The translations under genes and the position numbers were made by a program. DNA of 32,069 bases from Euryarchaeota archaeon UBA58 (GTDB lineage: Archaea > Thermoplasmatota > Poseidoniia > Poseidoniales > Thalassarchaeaceae), in assembly GCA_002498525.1 (NCBI GenBank), contig DAHR01000016.1, positions 1-32,069 of the forward strand, in the 5' to 3' direction. The notes beneath the pieces were generated by a model, which saw only the letters and a program-made list of their open reading frames with translations, had not been told where the DNA came from and ran no database searches. Of the stretch, positions 7,728-15,784 are shown one piece after another. The stretch's first letter is position 1, and each line of letters begins with the position of its first letter.

Positions 7728-9110
7728 TCACAAAGCGTCCGGCGCCAGGAATTCGTCGAGTCGTCCGTCCCACATGTCTCGCTTCTCGGCGAGATCAGTG
7801 AGCCATTCGCTGGCACTGTCGATGCAGATCTGTTTGATCTCACCGGCGAGCATTCGGCCTGATTCGTACTCACGCGCGATCCGCGCGAGTTCGTCATCAT
7901 CGGATTCGAAGAAGAACTGAAGATATTGGAATGCGACGTCCTTCGAACAATCACCGCCATGCAATCGGTGCTCCTCAACGGTTGGCTGGCCGCCGCTGAA
8001 GGCTCGCTTGACCTTCCTCGTCATCGCTTCGACGCTGTCATCCATGAAGATTGTCGTCTCGGGCTTGGACGAGGACATCTTGTCTCCAGTCATGCCGACT
8101 GCAAAGCGATGGTAGGTCGAACACGGTGGCATCAAACCCATGCCGCCGAGTTCGCGCTCAAGGGCGAGGACACACATCCGGACCTGAGCCGCGTCACTGG
8201 ACTTAGCTCCAGGAACATCGAGAGTGCCGTGCTTCGGATTGGCGATATAATCGGAATAACCCATAGGCACGAGACTGGCTTTGAGTCGCGCGAAGATCGC
8301 CTCTCTAGTCGAACGATCGACGCGGCCATTTGGCCCCACTCCGAAGACATTGAGATTCTCGTCCTGAATAGATAGCGTGACAGTCAAGCCACCTGCCTTT
8401 CGAGCCTTGACGTTGAACCAATGGGTCTTGTTGGCCAAGCCTCTGGTCAAGCGCAGGTGAGGGTCTTGGTCAACACCGACTGGAACCACTATCGGCCTCA
8501 GACCACCAAACTCCTCCAACTGAGGATGAATGATGTCTCCAGCCTGAACCAATGGTGCCTGCACATGGGCGAGGTTGGTGTCGCCTTTGAATCCGTAAAT
8601 AGCCTCGAACTCGGAGAGGTTCGTACGCCTGCCGAGGGTGAAAGCAAGTCGCTGAACGGCAGGCCTGCCGCTCTGGAAGTAGACGTTGGTCGAAGATGGA
8701 TCAAGTCCTAGAGCGGCATAATTGTGAACATATTCGCGAAGCGCATTCTCGCGCCCGTCAGCCAGACTCGTCCCGCGCGTCGCAAGCGCTTCTAGATCGG
8801 CCACGGTCACCGTGATGTCAGCACCCTGCTCCTGGAACCAGCGAACTTGGTCGATGACCATCGAGTGGCCGAGATGCATCTTCCCGCTGGGCATCAAGCC
8901 GGTGAGGACGCCGAAGGGGTCCGAGCGTTCCATGCAACCGAGGATGACGTCGAGGTCACGATGAGCGAAAACGATGCCTCGACGATGGAGGATTCCGGGG
9001 TTGGGGAGTTTCGAGATGTCGATGCTGCCAAGCCCGAATTGATCGCTTATGCGCGCGTAGTCAGTCGACTGCTCCGAAGACCACGGGTCAATGCGTCTGC
9101 TATCGTCCAC
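7728..9110 (-). CDS. trpS: Tryptophanyl-tRNA synthetase (archaeal/eukaryal type) with an insertion
   Basis: 460 residues. Class I motifs are clear: the HIGH equivalent HLGH at residues 79-82 (within LTGLMPSGKMHLGH) and the KMSKS equivalent KMSSS at 344-348. VGVDQDPHLRLTR (211-223) and the C-terminal FSGGQPTVEEHR are typical of archaeal and eukaryal TrpRS. An unusual segment of about 95 residues (about 231-325) separates the QDPHLRLTR element from STYHRF just before the KMSSS loop; these are nearly adjacent in Pyrococcus-like enzymes. The start is GTG 9110, the only start after an upstream stop; GGAGGGAGG lies somewhat far (about 14 nt) upstream. Confidence 0.95.
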   Translation of the reverse strand: MDDSRRIDPWSSEQSTDYARISDQFGLGSIDISKLPNPGILHRRGIVFAHRDLDVILGCMERSDPFGVLTGLMPSGKMHLGHSMVIDQVRWFQEQGADITVTVADLEALATRGTSLADGRENALREYVHNYAALGLDPSSTNVYFQSGRPAVQRLAFTLGRRTNLSEFEAIYGFKGDTNLAHVQAPLVQAGDIIHPQLEEFGGLRPIVVPVGVDQDPHLRLTRGLANKTHWFNVKARKAGGLTVTLSIQDENLNVFGVGPNGRVDRSTREAIFARLKASLVPMGYSDYIANPKHGTLDVPGAKSSDAAQVRMCVLALERELGGMGLMPPCSTYHRFAVGMTGDKMSSSKPETTIFMDDSVEAMTRKVKRAFSGGQPTVEEHRLHGGDCSKDVAFQYLQFFFESDDDELARIAREYESGRMLAGEIKQICIDSASEWLTDLAEKRDMWDGRLDEFLAPDAL

Positions 9111-9209
9111 AGCCCGACGCTGCCTCCCTCCTCAATCAACTAATCGCCGCCAAAGAGACTGAAAACGCCAACCATCACACCTCAAGAACCGTCACCGACT
9201 CGATACCGC

Positions 9210-10265
9210 GTGGCCGTCATACACTGCCTTGGAGCTGGCTTGGTCGGCTCTTATGTTGCGAAACGTCTTGCTGGTGCGGGCCATGAAGTGCATGTCTACG
9301 ATTGGCAACCGCACCGCGTCATGGGTGTTGCCGGTATCCATGTTCACCCAGAAGATGCGACGGATGCCGTGGGGGGGATGTCTAAGAATGGGGCGGTCGA
9401 TATGGTGGTGAACATGCTTCCTGGTTCGATTGGCCATGTGGCTTCGACATATCTGGCGGAGAGCAGTTACCGGACCGTCGACCTGAGTTTCAGCAAATTC
9501 ACTCCTGACCGTGATGATGAGAAAGCACTTGATTACGGTGCGAGCATTCTGTGGGATGTCGGTGTTGCTCCGGGTTTGTCGAACATGTTGTTGGCTGTTG
9601 CAGATCGGAAGATGGGGCCTCTTGCCAAAGCCGAAGTCTGGGTTGGCGGCAATCCGACTGGGCCTTATGGCGAGTGGTTCTACATGGCTCCATTCTCTCC
9701 AACCGATGTGATTGCTGAGTATAGTCGACCTGCGCGGGTGATTAGGGATGGGGAGCAGGTCGTACTGCCAGCGCTCAGCCAACGACATCTGATCGATGTT
9801 CGTGAGCGGGGGGAGATGGAAGCATTCCTGACCGATGGGCTGCGATCGGTACTGAGTTCGATTCCAGCAGTTGAGATGTCAGAATTCACCGTGCGCTGGC
9901 CCGGACACATCCAGAAGTACATCGATGAGCGGGATGCTGGCACTCTGGATGAGGAGGATGTTGTTCGCCAATGGTGGTACGACCCCAAGATTCCCGAATT
10001 CACCTGGATGAGGGTACGGGCCCAGAATCGAAAAGGCGAGGTGATGGAATGGGAACTCGAGGATTATGGTGGTGATGATGGGCATTCGATGGCCCGCTCG
10101 ACTGGGCTTGTGACCGCTTGCTGCATCGAAGCATGGCTCGCCGACCCGAACATGCTTCCAGCGGGCGTTCACGCGCCCGAGGTTCTGTCGAGCGAGGTGA
10201 TTTCTGGAATTGTCGAGACGATGCGTTCAGTCGGTGTCCGAATCGATGGACCCGACATTCTCTGA
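9210..10265 (+). CDS. Saccharopine dehydrogenase-family oxidoreductase
   Basis: 351 residues. The N-terminal Rossmann fold has GAGLVG (residues 8-13) and an acidic residue at the end of the second strand (HVYDWQ), suggesting NAD binding. The segment after ILWDVGVAPGLSNMLL, with its GP-rich loops, matches the saccharopine dehydrogenase-like C-terminal domain shared with lysine 6-dehydrogenases and related reductases. The exact substrate (lysine, saccharopine or another amino acid derivative) cannot be decided. Start GTG 9210; no Shine-Dalgarno sequence is evident, which would suit leaderless initiation. The 3' end overlaps the convergent gene by 39 bp. Confidence 0.82.
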   Translation: MAVIHCLGAGLVGSYVAKRLAGAGHEVHVYDWQPHRVMGVAGIHVHPEDATDAVGGMSKNGAVDMVVNMLPGSIGHVASTYLAESSYRTVDLSFSKFTPDRDDEKALDYGASILWDVGVAPGLSNMLLAVADRKMGPLAKAEVWVGGNPTGPYGEWFYMAPFSPTDVIAEYSRPARVIRDGEQVVLPALSQRHLIDVRERGEMEAFLTDGLRSVLSSIPAVEMSEFTVRWPGHIQKYIDERDAGTLDEEDVVRQWWYDPKIPEFTWMRVRAQNRKGEVMEWELEDYGGDDGHSMARSTGLVTACCIEAWLADPNMLPAGVHAPEVLSSEVISGIVETMRSVGVRIDGPDIL

Positions 10266-11357
10266 GATTCGCTGGTCGCGCTTGACAAGGAATTTGATTG
10301 TCACCGGTGTGGCGATCAGGACGGCTACCGCGATGACCGGAAGTCGCCAATCCATCACCAGCGCTGCGGGACGCTCGATGAGCCAGGTGAAGCGCAATGG
10401 TGAGTCGTAGAAATCGGATGACCACTCGTGCAGATTGGTCACGTGATGGCCGACGATTACGACTGAGTGATGGAGGCCGTTGAAGGTGGTCATGGGTGTA
10501 ATAGTAAATGCCGGGGCATGATTAGCGGCCGAGAAAGAGAGGTACTCTCCAGGCGACAATGTCGCAATGAGTCCATTTTCAACGAATCGGTATCCTGCGT
10601 GAAGGTGTTGCTCATCCGCAGACAATTCGTGTTCAACGCCTCCGAGCATGGTGATGGTCTCTGGCTCGATTTCCCATTCGATCAGCACACTGCCCGGGAC
10701 TCTCCAGAGTTCGTCCTCGGCTAATCCGACTGCAATTGTCTGATTATCCAGATAACTGCCGCCAATTCTGTGGCTGGCGCGTTCATGCATGTACCATTCA
10801 CCCCAAGTCGTGAACCATACATCTTGAGATTCTAGCAGCGAGATAGCCGATTTGTCTTCGCGGATTTTCACATCGTGCCAGCGCGCAACCCAATAGATGC
10901 TGACTAGTTCGTCCTGTGCTGCATCCTCCAGCGCTGACATCTCGGTTTGGCCCTTTTCGAGACTGGTGGTTCGGTCAATCTTGTGTAATTGTGAGGGAGT
11001 GGATTCCAATAGGTCACCGACGATTCGGAATCCACTCGAATGAAGATGGTCAGCGGTCGTTGAATCCATCTCACCTGCCGGCACTCCGAATGAAACCGGG
11101 TTCTGCCCCCATCTGGAAGCATTCGTGAAAGCAGTCAGATAATCGCGGCATCCTGAAATAGCCCATGGCTCATCATGGATGTCTACGCCCTCGTAACCAT
11201 GACATCCGAATTCATCTCCGAGAGCCAGCCTCTCAGGCCCGATGATGTTCCACAACCAATTGTCATCATCCCACTCTGTGGCGGCTGCGGCAGGGGCGAA
11301 GGTGGGAACTGCTATGATTGCGAAAAGAAGCAGCCCCACAACCCTGCGAGTTAGCAT
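10227..11357 (-). CDS. Secreted, C-terminally membrane-anchored protein, possibly deacetylase-like
   Basis: 376 residues from ATG 11357. The start is chosen because it gives a clean signal peptide (MLTRRVVGLLLFAIIAVP... to about residue 26, AAAA); the frame is open far upstream by chance. A single hydrophobic helix near the C-terminus (LPVIAVAVLIATPVTIKFLV, about residues 337-356) is followed by a basic stop-transfer and short tail, giving type I topology with the body outside. The segment PVSFGVPAGEMDSTTADHLH with SGFRIVGDLLE recalls the conserved middle of NodB-like polysaccharide deacetylases, but the metal-binding Asp/His set is not clear. I treat that as a hint only. Its 3' end overlaps the convergent oxidoreductase gene by 39 bp. 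Confidence 0.72.
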   Translation of the reverse strand: MLTRRVVGLLLFAIIAVPTFAPAAAATEWDDDNWLWNIIGPERLALGDEFGCHGYEGVDIHDEPWAISGCRDYLTAFTNASRWGQNPVSFGVPAGEMDSTTADHLHSSGFRIVGDLLESTPSQLHKIDRTTSLEKGQTEMSALEDAAQDELVSIYWVARWHDVKIREDKSAISLLESQDVWFTTWGEWYMHERASHRIGGSYLDNQTIAVGLAEDELWRVPGSVLIEWEIEPETITMLGGVEHELSADEQHLHAGYRFVENGLIATLSPGEYLSFSAANHAPAFTITPMTTFNGLHHSVVIVGHHVTNLHEWSSDFYDSPLRFTWLIERPAALVMDWRLPVIAVAVLIATPVTIKFLVKRDQRISENVGSIDSDTD

Positions 11358-11426
11358 GATTGGATGCCGGAGAGAAGAGGAAATGAACGCATCGGAGGCA
11401 AGGAAACCATCAAGCGAGAGGTCTGA

Positions 11427-12215
11427 ATGGCGCGAGCGATGGCAGGTCTGTCGAGCGAATCTCTGGTTCGGGTGTCGAAGTTGGTCGGACTCGAAGGAAC
11501 TGGCGAGAAGTTCCGGACACCGCTGTTCTACAAGGCCATAATGTCGGTTGCTCCACCTCTCGTCCGCTCCATCTCGAATGTGCGATATGTGGGCTTGGAT
11601 CGGATTCCGAGTTCGGGTCCTGCGATTCTCGCAGGGAACCACACCTCCCACATCGATCCGATCGTCAAGATCATGGGGGCTCGCAGGCCCGTCCACTATC
11701 TCGCGAAGGCGGAGCATTTTGATGATCCGAAGATGTCGAAACTGATGACTTCGACAGGTCAGATCGAGACTGAGAGGGATATCGGTGCTGCGGGCGCCCT
11801 CGCCAGAGCTGTCGATGTGCTCGGTTCCGGTGGTCTCATGGGAATCTTTCCCGAAGGCACACGATCGAGGCGGAGCGATCCGCCGTTTCTGGCTCGCGGA
11901 AAGACGGGTGTGGCGAGGTTGGCAGCACGATTCCCAGATGTTCCGGTAGTGCCAATGGCGATTCTTGGAGCACGCTCGGTGATAGCACCGGGTAATCCAG
12001 TGGTCAATCCGTTTGCGCGTGTCGAAGTCATCATCGACGAACCCATTAGTTTCGGAGATTGGCTCGCCGATCCGAATGGGGGTGACTTGGATGATCAAAA
12101 TGTCCAGAATCTTCTGTCACTCGATGAACATGGACAGAGATCCATCATGAGAGCTTATTACCGTGGTTTCACTGATCAATTGATAGAGACGCTCAGACGC
12201 TTGGGGGCGCCTTGA
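11427..12215 (+). CDS. PlsC-like 1-acyl-glycerol-3-phosphate acyltransferase family protein
   Basis: 262 residues. The acyltransferase motif HX4D (NHTSHID, residues 71-77) and motif FPEGTRS (141-147) are intact, as is the third conserved block ending VVPMAILG. In bacteria this family adds fatty acyl chains to lysophosphatidate. In an archaeon with ether lipids its acceptor is uncertain; homologues have been reported in marine Euryarchaeota. ATG 11427 follows GAGAGGTCTGA about 5 nt upstream. Its TGA (12213-12215) is 59 bp before the thyA start, so it probably heads an operon with thyA and folA. Confidence 0.88.
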   Translation: MARAMAGLSSESLVRVSKLVGLEGTGEKFRTPLFYKAIMSVAPPLVRSISNVRYVGLDRIPSSGPAILAGNHTSHIDPIVKIMGARRPVHYLAKAEHFDDPKMSKLMTSTGQIETERDIGAAGALARAVDVLGSGGLMGIFPEGTRSRRSDPPFLARGKTGVARLAARFPDVPVVPMAILGARSVIAPGNPVVNPFARVEVIIDEPISFGDWLADPNGGDLDDQNVQNLLSLDEHGQRSIMRAYYRGFTDQLIETLRRLGAP

Positions 12216-12274
12216 GCGGTGGAGCTCCAGCCGCATCTTTGATGGACTATCGCAGTTCAGGAAAAGCAGTCGGC

Positions 12275-13069
12275 ATGGAGCAATACATCTCATTTCTGCG
12301 TCGCATCCTCGAAGAGGGTGAGGAAAAGTCGGACAGAACAGGGACTGGTACGATTTCTGTTTTCGGTCATCAGATGCGCTTCGACCTATCTAATTCCTTC
12401 CCCGCCGTTACGACAAAAAAGGTCCACTGGCCGAGTATCATCCACGAATTGCTGTGGTTTCTCTCGGGCGACACCAATGTTGGATACCTGCAGGACAACA
12501 AGGTTCGAATCTGGAATGAGTGGGCGGATGAGAAGGGCGACCTCGGGCCAGTCTATGGCAAACAATGGCGGAAATGGGAAACACCTGACGGGCGCTTGGT
12601 CGATCAGATCCAGAATGCCGTGGAGATGATCAAGACCAATCCACAATCTCGTCGAATCATCGTCTCGGCTTGGAATGTCGGTGAATTGGATGAGATGGCC
12701 CTGATGCCGTGTCATGCCTTCTTCCAATTCTATGTCAACGACGGCAAGTTGTCCTGCCAACTCTACCAGAGGAGCGCTGATGCTTTCCTCGGTGTCCCAT
12801 TCAACATCTCTTCGTACAGTCTGTTGACTTGCCTGATTGCTCAGGTCTGTGGCCTCGAGGCGGGGGAATTCATCTGGACGGGGGGAGATTGCCACCTCTA
12901 CCTCAACCACCTCGATCAGGCGAAATTGCAGATTGAGCGCGAACCGTTGACCTTGCCAAGACTGCGACTAGACCCTTCTGTCACGGATATCGATGGCTTC
13001 ACTGCAGAACATATCGAAATCATCGATTACGAACATCATCCACATATTTCAGCACCGATCTCTATCTGA
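12275..13069 (+). CDS. thyA: Thymidylate synthase ThyA (bacterial type)
   Basis: 264 residues from ATG 12275, the same length as the E. coli enzyme. An in-frame TTG at 12212 would add 21 unrelated residues and overlap the acyltransferase gene, so it is rejected. All landmarks are present at E. coli numbering: Arg21 in SDRTGTGT, the Trp/Tyr-rich IHELLWFL, the nucleophile Cys146 (LMPCHAFF), SCQLYQRS with Arg166, and Asn177 in PFNISSY. The enzyme makes dTMP from dUMP using methylene-tetrahydrofolate and releases dihydrofolate. This fits the folA gene that follows after 9 bp and recycles it. Confidence 0.97.
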   Translation: MEQYISFLRRILEEGEEKSDRTGTGTISVFGHQMRFDLSNSFPAVTTKKVHWPSIIHELLWFLSGDTNVGYLQDNKVRIWNEWADEKGDLGPVYGKQWRKWETPDGRLVDQIQNAVEMIKTNPQSRRIIVSAWNVGELDEMALMPCHAFFQFYVNDGKLSCQLYQRSADAFLGVPFNISSYSLLTCLIAQVCGLEAGEFIWTGGDCHLYLNHLDQAKLQIEREPLTLPRLRLDPSVTDIDGFTAEHIEIIDYEHHPHISAPISI

Positions 13070-13074
13070 GGTGA
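13068..13074 (+). promoter_or_regulatory. Shine-Dalgarno sequence deciding the TTG start of folA
   Basis: GAGGTGA overlaps the thyA stop codon and lies 4 nt before TTG 13079. It supports the TTG start over the ATG at 13091 and suggests translational coupling of thyA and folA. Confidence 0.75.
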
Positions 13075-13078
13075 TTCT

Positions 13079-13588
13079 TTGAAAAAAGCGATGATCGTAG
13101 CCATGGACGAGGATGGCTGCATCGGCCGGGGCAACGATCTGCCTTGGCGACTTCCCTCTGACATGGCTCGATTCAAACTGCTGACGGAGGGTGACGGTTA
13201 CAACGCTGTAATCATGGGACGCAAGACTTGGGAATCCCTTCCTGATGCGTTTCAGCCGCTACCGGCACGTGTCAATATCGTCATGTCGCGGGATTCTGGA
13301 TGGTCTGCGAAGGGGGCTGAAACTGCCCTCTATGCCGGCCGCGCCATAGAAATCGCCTATGCGGCGGGACGTGAGGAATGTTGGATAATCGGCGGCGCAC
13401 AGATCTATGCGATGTTTATTGATGTAGTCGATGAAATCCATATGACGACCGTTCACACATCTGGAAGTGGTGATGTTCTATTCCCCGAATGGAAAGGTTC
13501 GGAATGGAAGGAAGAAATCGTCGAACGCATTGAATCTGACGAAGGGAATAAATATGCAACAACATACTCGATCTGGATGAAATCCTAG
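13079..13588 (+). CDS. folA: Dihydrofolate reductase
   Basis: 169 residues from a TTG start supported by GAGGTGA 4 nt upstream. DHFR landmarks in order: CIGRGNDLPW (14-23), the active-site acid Asp28 (LPSDM), MGRKTWES (46-53, NADPH and folate binding), and GGAQIY (105-110). The enzyme reduces dihydrofolate produced by ThyA, encoded just upstream, to tetrahydrofolate. The pair is therefore a self-contained dTMP-synthesis module. The spacing of 9 bp implies one transcript. Confidence 0.96.
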   Translation: MKKAMIVAMDEDGCIGRGNDLPWRLPSDMARFKLLTEGDGYNAVIMGRKTWESLPDAFQPLPARVNIVMSRDSGWSAKGAETALYAGRAIEIAYAAGREECWIIGGAQIYAMFIDVVDEIHMTTVHTSGSGDVLFPEWKGSEWKEEIVERIESDEGNKYATTYSIWMKS

Positions 13589-13615
13589 GTTATTTGCATT
13601 TGGAGAATCAGTGAG

Positions 13616-13647
13616 CAATATCCAAGAGGCGTGTAATGACGGGCCAA
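13616..13647 (+). promoter_or_regulatory. Upstream element 1, shared with the lemA upstream region
   Basis: This element reads CAATATCCAAGAGG, a few bases, then AATGACGGGCCAA. A similar copy precedes lemA at 15087-15117. In both, the ATGACGGG(C/T)CAA part begins exactly 43 nt before the start codon. Here a weak TATA-like ACTTAATCT follows at 13648-13656, centred about 27 nt before GTG 13679, as expected for a leaderless mRNA. The element would then sit just upstream of the TATA box, where a regulator or the BRE lies. Confidence 0.5.
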
Positions 13648-13678
13648 ACTTAATCTTCATGCCTAGACAGTAACGATT

Positions 13679-15085
13679 GTGGAAGAGACCAACGCTCCAG
13701 TGCAATTCACTGATGGAGGATTCATTGATTTCACCCCCCCTAAGGGGGCTGCCGTCATCATCTGGCTAATCGGCATGTTGCTAGTTGGGTATGGAGTGGT
13801 GAATGGATTTAATGCTGTACTTACCGGTGAGGTCGCCGCGATCGCGAAAGGTGCGATAGCATCTGTTATTGGTTCGATGATAGTTATCGTGTGCACACCG
13901 ACTCGATTGCAGGTCGAGTATGATAAAATTCGACGGAGCGAATTACCCAGAGATTTCCAAATAAGGTCTGAGGGAAGTGCAAACAAATCCAGTTTCTGGA
14001 CAGGCACTTATACAGATAGCCCGACCACCGATGATCGAGGCTGGGTATTTGATGCACCTGGCCCCGAATATTGGGATGTTAAAGACAAATATTCTGCGGA
14101 TCATACCGGGATTCTTACTGAGCACCCCTCTGTGATTGGCACTCCTCAGCCTGCAACAATCTCAGCAGTCGGGATTTTCGGAACGATAATTGCACTGTAT
14201 GCAATTCCAGCCACGTTTGTCGTTGTTTCTGTTGGCATTGTCCTTCCTTGGACTGGTGAAGAAATTGATTTCGTAAAGATATTTATGATGTTTGGTCCTG
14301 TAACCCTCTCACTCATTATCGCAGTCACTTCATTTCAAACAGCGAAAAGAATGCAGGCAACGATCGACACCCCCACGTCCAAGATTCGCTCGCTCGCGGC
14401 TGGCGAACTCGAATTAGTTGGCCAAGTCCGTCGGTGGAGTACACCTGCGCCAACGGTCCAAGTTGGAGGGGACGCGAGTCGTAGTATCGACGACCTGCAT
14501 GCTTGGCGATGGAAATACGAGATTTACATTCGACGCATAGAAGTATACATGACAAAGAAAGGACTTCGGACACGAACTGTTCACGAATGGCGGACAATTC
14601 AGAATCAAGATGGAAATCATCCATTTATCTTACATGATGGGACAGGGGGTGTTCTTGTTAGACCCAATACATTCAGTTTCAAAGAATTAGGTCAATATAT
14701 GAGACGATGGGAAGTTCCCCACAACATCGATATTTCATCACTTTTTGGGTCGATTTTGAGTACCGCCTTAGTCGGCGAAACTCTCCTAAAACATCGATGG
14801 ACACTTTGGGGGCTTTCGCTCGGAGATCCTTGCTACATTCTTGGTAAAGCGATACCTCGGCCTAATGAAGAATTAAAGGAGGAAAAATTTTGGAGCAGAG
14901 GGCAGAATATACTAGTTCAAATTCATGGAGAAGATGCACCTCAATTTGAAGCTCGATTAGAGAGAGGATCTGAATTGGGTGTATTGGCTAAAGTTCGCAG
15001 CCAGTTTGAGTACCGTATCATCCCTCCAATTATCTTTGCAGGAGCCTTGGCTGCGACTGTAATGGCCTTCCAAGCAGCGGGTTAA
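13679..15085 (+). CDS. Multi-pass membrane protein with GIDE-like domain
   Basis: 468 residues from GTG 13679. Hydrophobic helices lie at about 23-43, 54-73, 159-190, 201-219 and 448-466. The soluble region from ~237 to ~400 fits the GIDE domain found in MUL1-type membrane E3 ligases and many prokaryotic proteins: IRSLAAGELELVGQV, then a Trp/Tyr-rich block (WRWKYEIYIRR), FILHDGTGGVLVRP, and near the end GDPCYILGKAI. There is no RING finger, so ubiquitin ligase activity is not implied. lemA follows after 63 bp, and both carry a similar upstream element. Codon use is more AT-rich than in the thyA-folA genes just before it. Confidence 0.75.
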   Translation: MEETNAPVQFTDGGFIDFTPPKGAAVIIWLIGMLLVGYGVVNGFNAVLTGEVAAIAKGAIASVIGSMIVIVCTPTRLQVEYDKIRRSELPRDFQIRSEGSANKSSFWTGTYTDSPTTDDRGWVFDAPGPEYWDVKDKYSADHTGILTEHPSVIGTPQPATISAVGIFGTIIALYAIPATFVVVSVGIVLPWTGEEIDFVKIFMMFGPVTLSLIIAVTSFQTAKRMQATIDTPTSKIRSLAAGELELVGQVRRWSTPAPTVQVGGDASRSIDDLHAWRWKYEIYIRRIEVYMTKKGLRTRTVHEWRTIQNQDGNHPFILHDGTGGVLVRPNTFSFKELGQYMRRWEVPHNIDISSLFGSILSTALVGETLLKHRWTLWGLSLGDPCYILGKAIPRPNEELKEEKFWSRGQNILVQIHGEDAPQFEARLERGSELGVLAKVRSQFEYRIIPPIIFAGALAATVMAFQAAG

Positions 15086-15086
15086 T

Positions 15087-15117
15087 CAATTATCCAAGGG
15101 TTCTGATGACGGGTCAA
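15087..15117 (+). promoter_or_regulatory. Upstream element 2, copy before lemA
   Basis: This element reads CAATTATCCAAGGG, a few bases, then GATGACGGGTCAA. It matches the element at 13616-13647 with a few mismatches and small gaps. The ATGACGGG core starts at 15106, 43 nt before ATG 15149, the same spacing as in front of the GIDE-like gene. No good TATA box follows. Confidence 0.5.
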
Positions 15118-15148
15118 GGTTGAAGACACGCGAAGGTCTAGGCGGCTC

Positions 15149-15730
15149 ATGGTCGCAGCAAATCTACCTGTTCTGCTTTTCGGCGGCGTCATATCTTTGA
15201 CAGTGGTTATGTGGTTTATTTCCGCATGGAATCGTTTGGTTCGTTTGGAGAAAGATGTCGAGCGCGCTTGGTCGAATGTCGATACTCTATTGCAGCAAAG
15301 ATTCGATATGATTCCAAATATGGTCTCTATCGTAAAAAAATATGCTGCCCACGAAGAAGGCATCTTCATGGAACTCGCGAAAGCGCGCAATATGTTCGCT
15401 TCAGCGAGTGCCGCAGGTGACGTGAAAGGCGTAGCAGCAGCGGAGACTCTCCTTGGCGGTAGCCTACCCCAACTCTTAGCCCTATCAGAGGCATATCCAG
15501 ACCTGAAAGCGAATCAGAATTTCATGGCCCTACAAGAAGATTACAAAGAAATTGAAGACCAAGTTACCGATCAGCGCCAATTATACAATAGTTCAGCGAC
15601 GAACTTCAATACCGCTATCGAGACGATTCCAACGAATATCGTCGCTGGCATCAAAGGATGCAAAGAGCACGACCTGTATGAGGCCCACATATCTGCTCGA
15701 GGCTCTGTGAAAATTAATTTTGACGGATGA
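15149..15730 (+). CDS. lemA: LemA family protein
   Basis: 193 residues. One N-terminal transmembrane helix (about residues 5-25) is followed by the diagnostic LemA segment: NRLVRLEKDVERAWSNVD, then LLQQRFDMIPNMV and later YPDLKANQNFMALQ (residues ~118-131) and YNSSATNFNTAI. The family forms a membrane-anchored helical bundle, exposed outside in bacteria, of unknown role in envelope function. It lies directly downstream of the GIDE-like membrane protein; LemA and GIDE-domain genes are frequent neighbours, suggesting joint work at the membrane. Confidence 0.93.
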   Translation: MVAANLPVLLFGGVISLTVVMWFISAWNRLVRLEKDVERAWSNVDTLLQQRFDMIPNMVSIVKKYAAHEEGIFMELAKARNMFASASAAGDVKGVAAAETLLGGSLPQLLALSEAYPDLKANQNFMALQEDYKEIEDQVTDQRQLYNSSATNFNTAIETIPTNIVAGIKGCKEHDLYEAHISARGSVKINFDG

Positions 15731-15784
15731 TTCACTTCGATAAATCAGTCATACGCACCTGATTCTTAACGAACGAGCAGGCGC

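Noticed and set aside
8827..8839. Inverted-repeat-like CACGGTCACCGTG inside trpS as a second operator copy
   Set aside because: It is close to 8799-8812 in coding sequence, shares only GGTCAC with the palindrome at 25714, and lies far from any promoter; most likely chance.
11358..12098. Open frame extending the exported protein gene at 10227-11357 far upstream (623 codons in all)
   Set aside because: The extension is antisense to the clear acyltransferase gene, has no recognisable domain, and would bury the signal peptide that starts at ATG 11357.
12212..12274. TTG start for thymidylate synthase
   Set aside because: The added 21 residues match nothing in ThyA, and ATG 12275 gives exactly the E. 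coli length.
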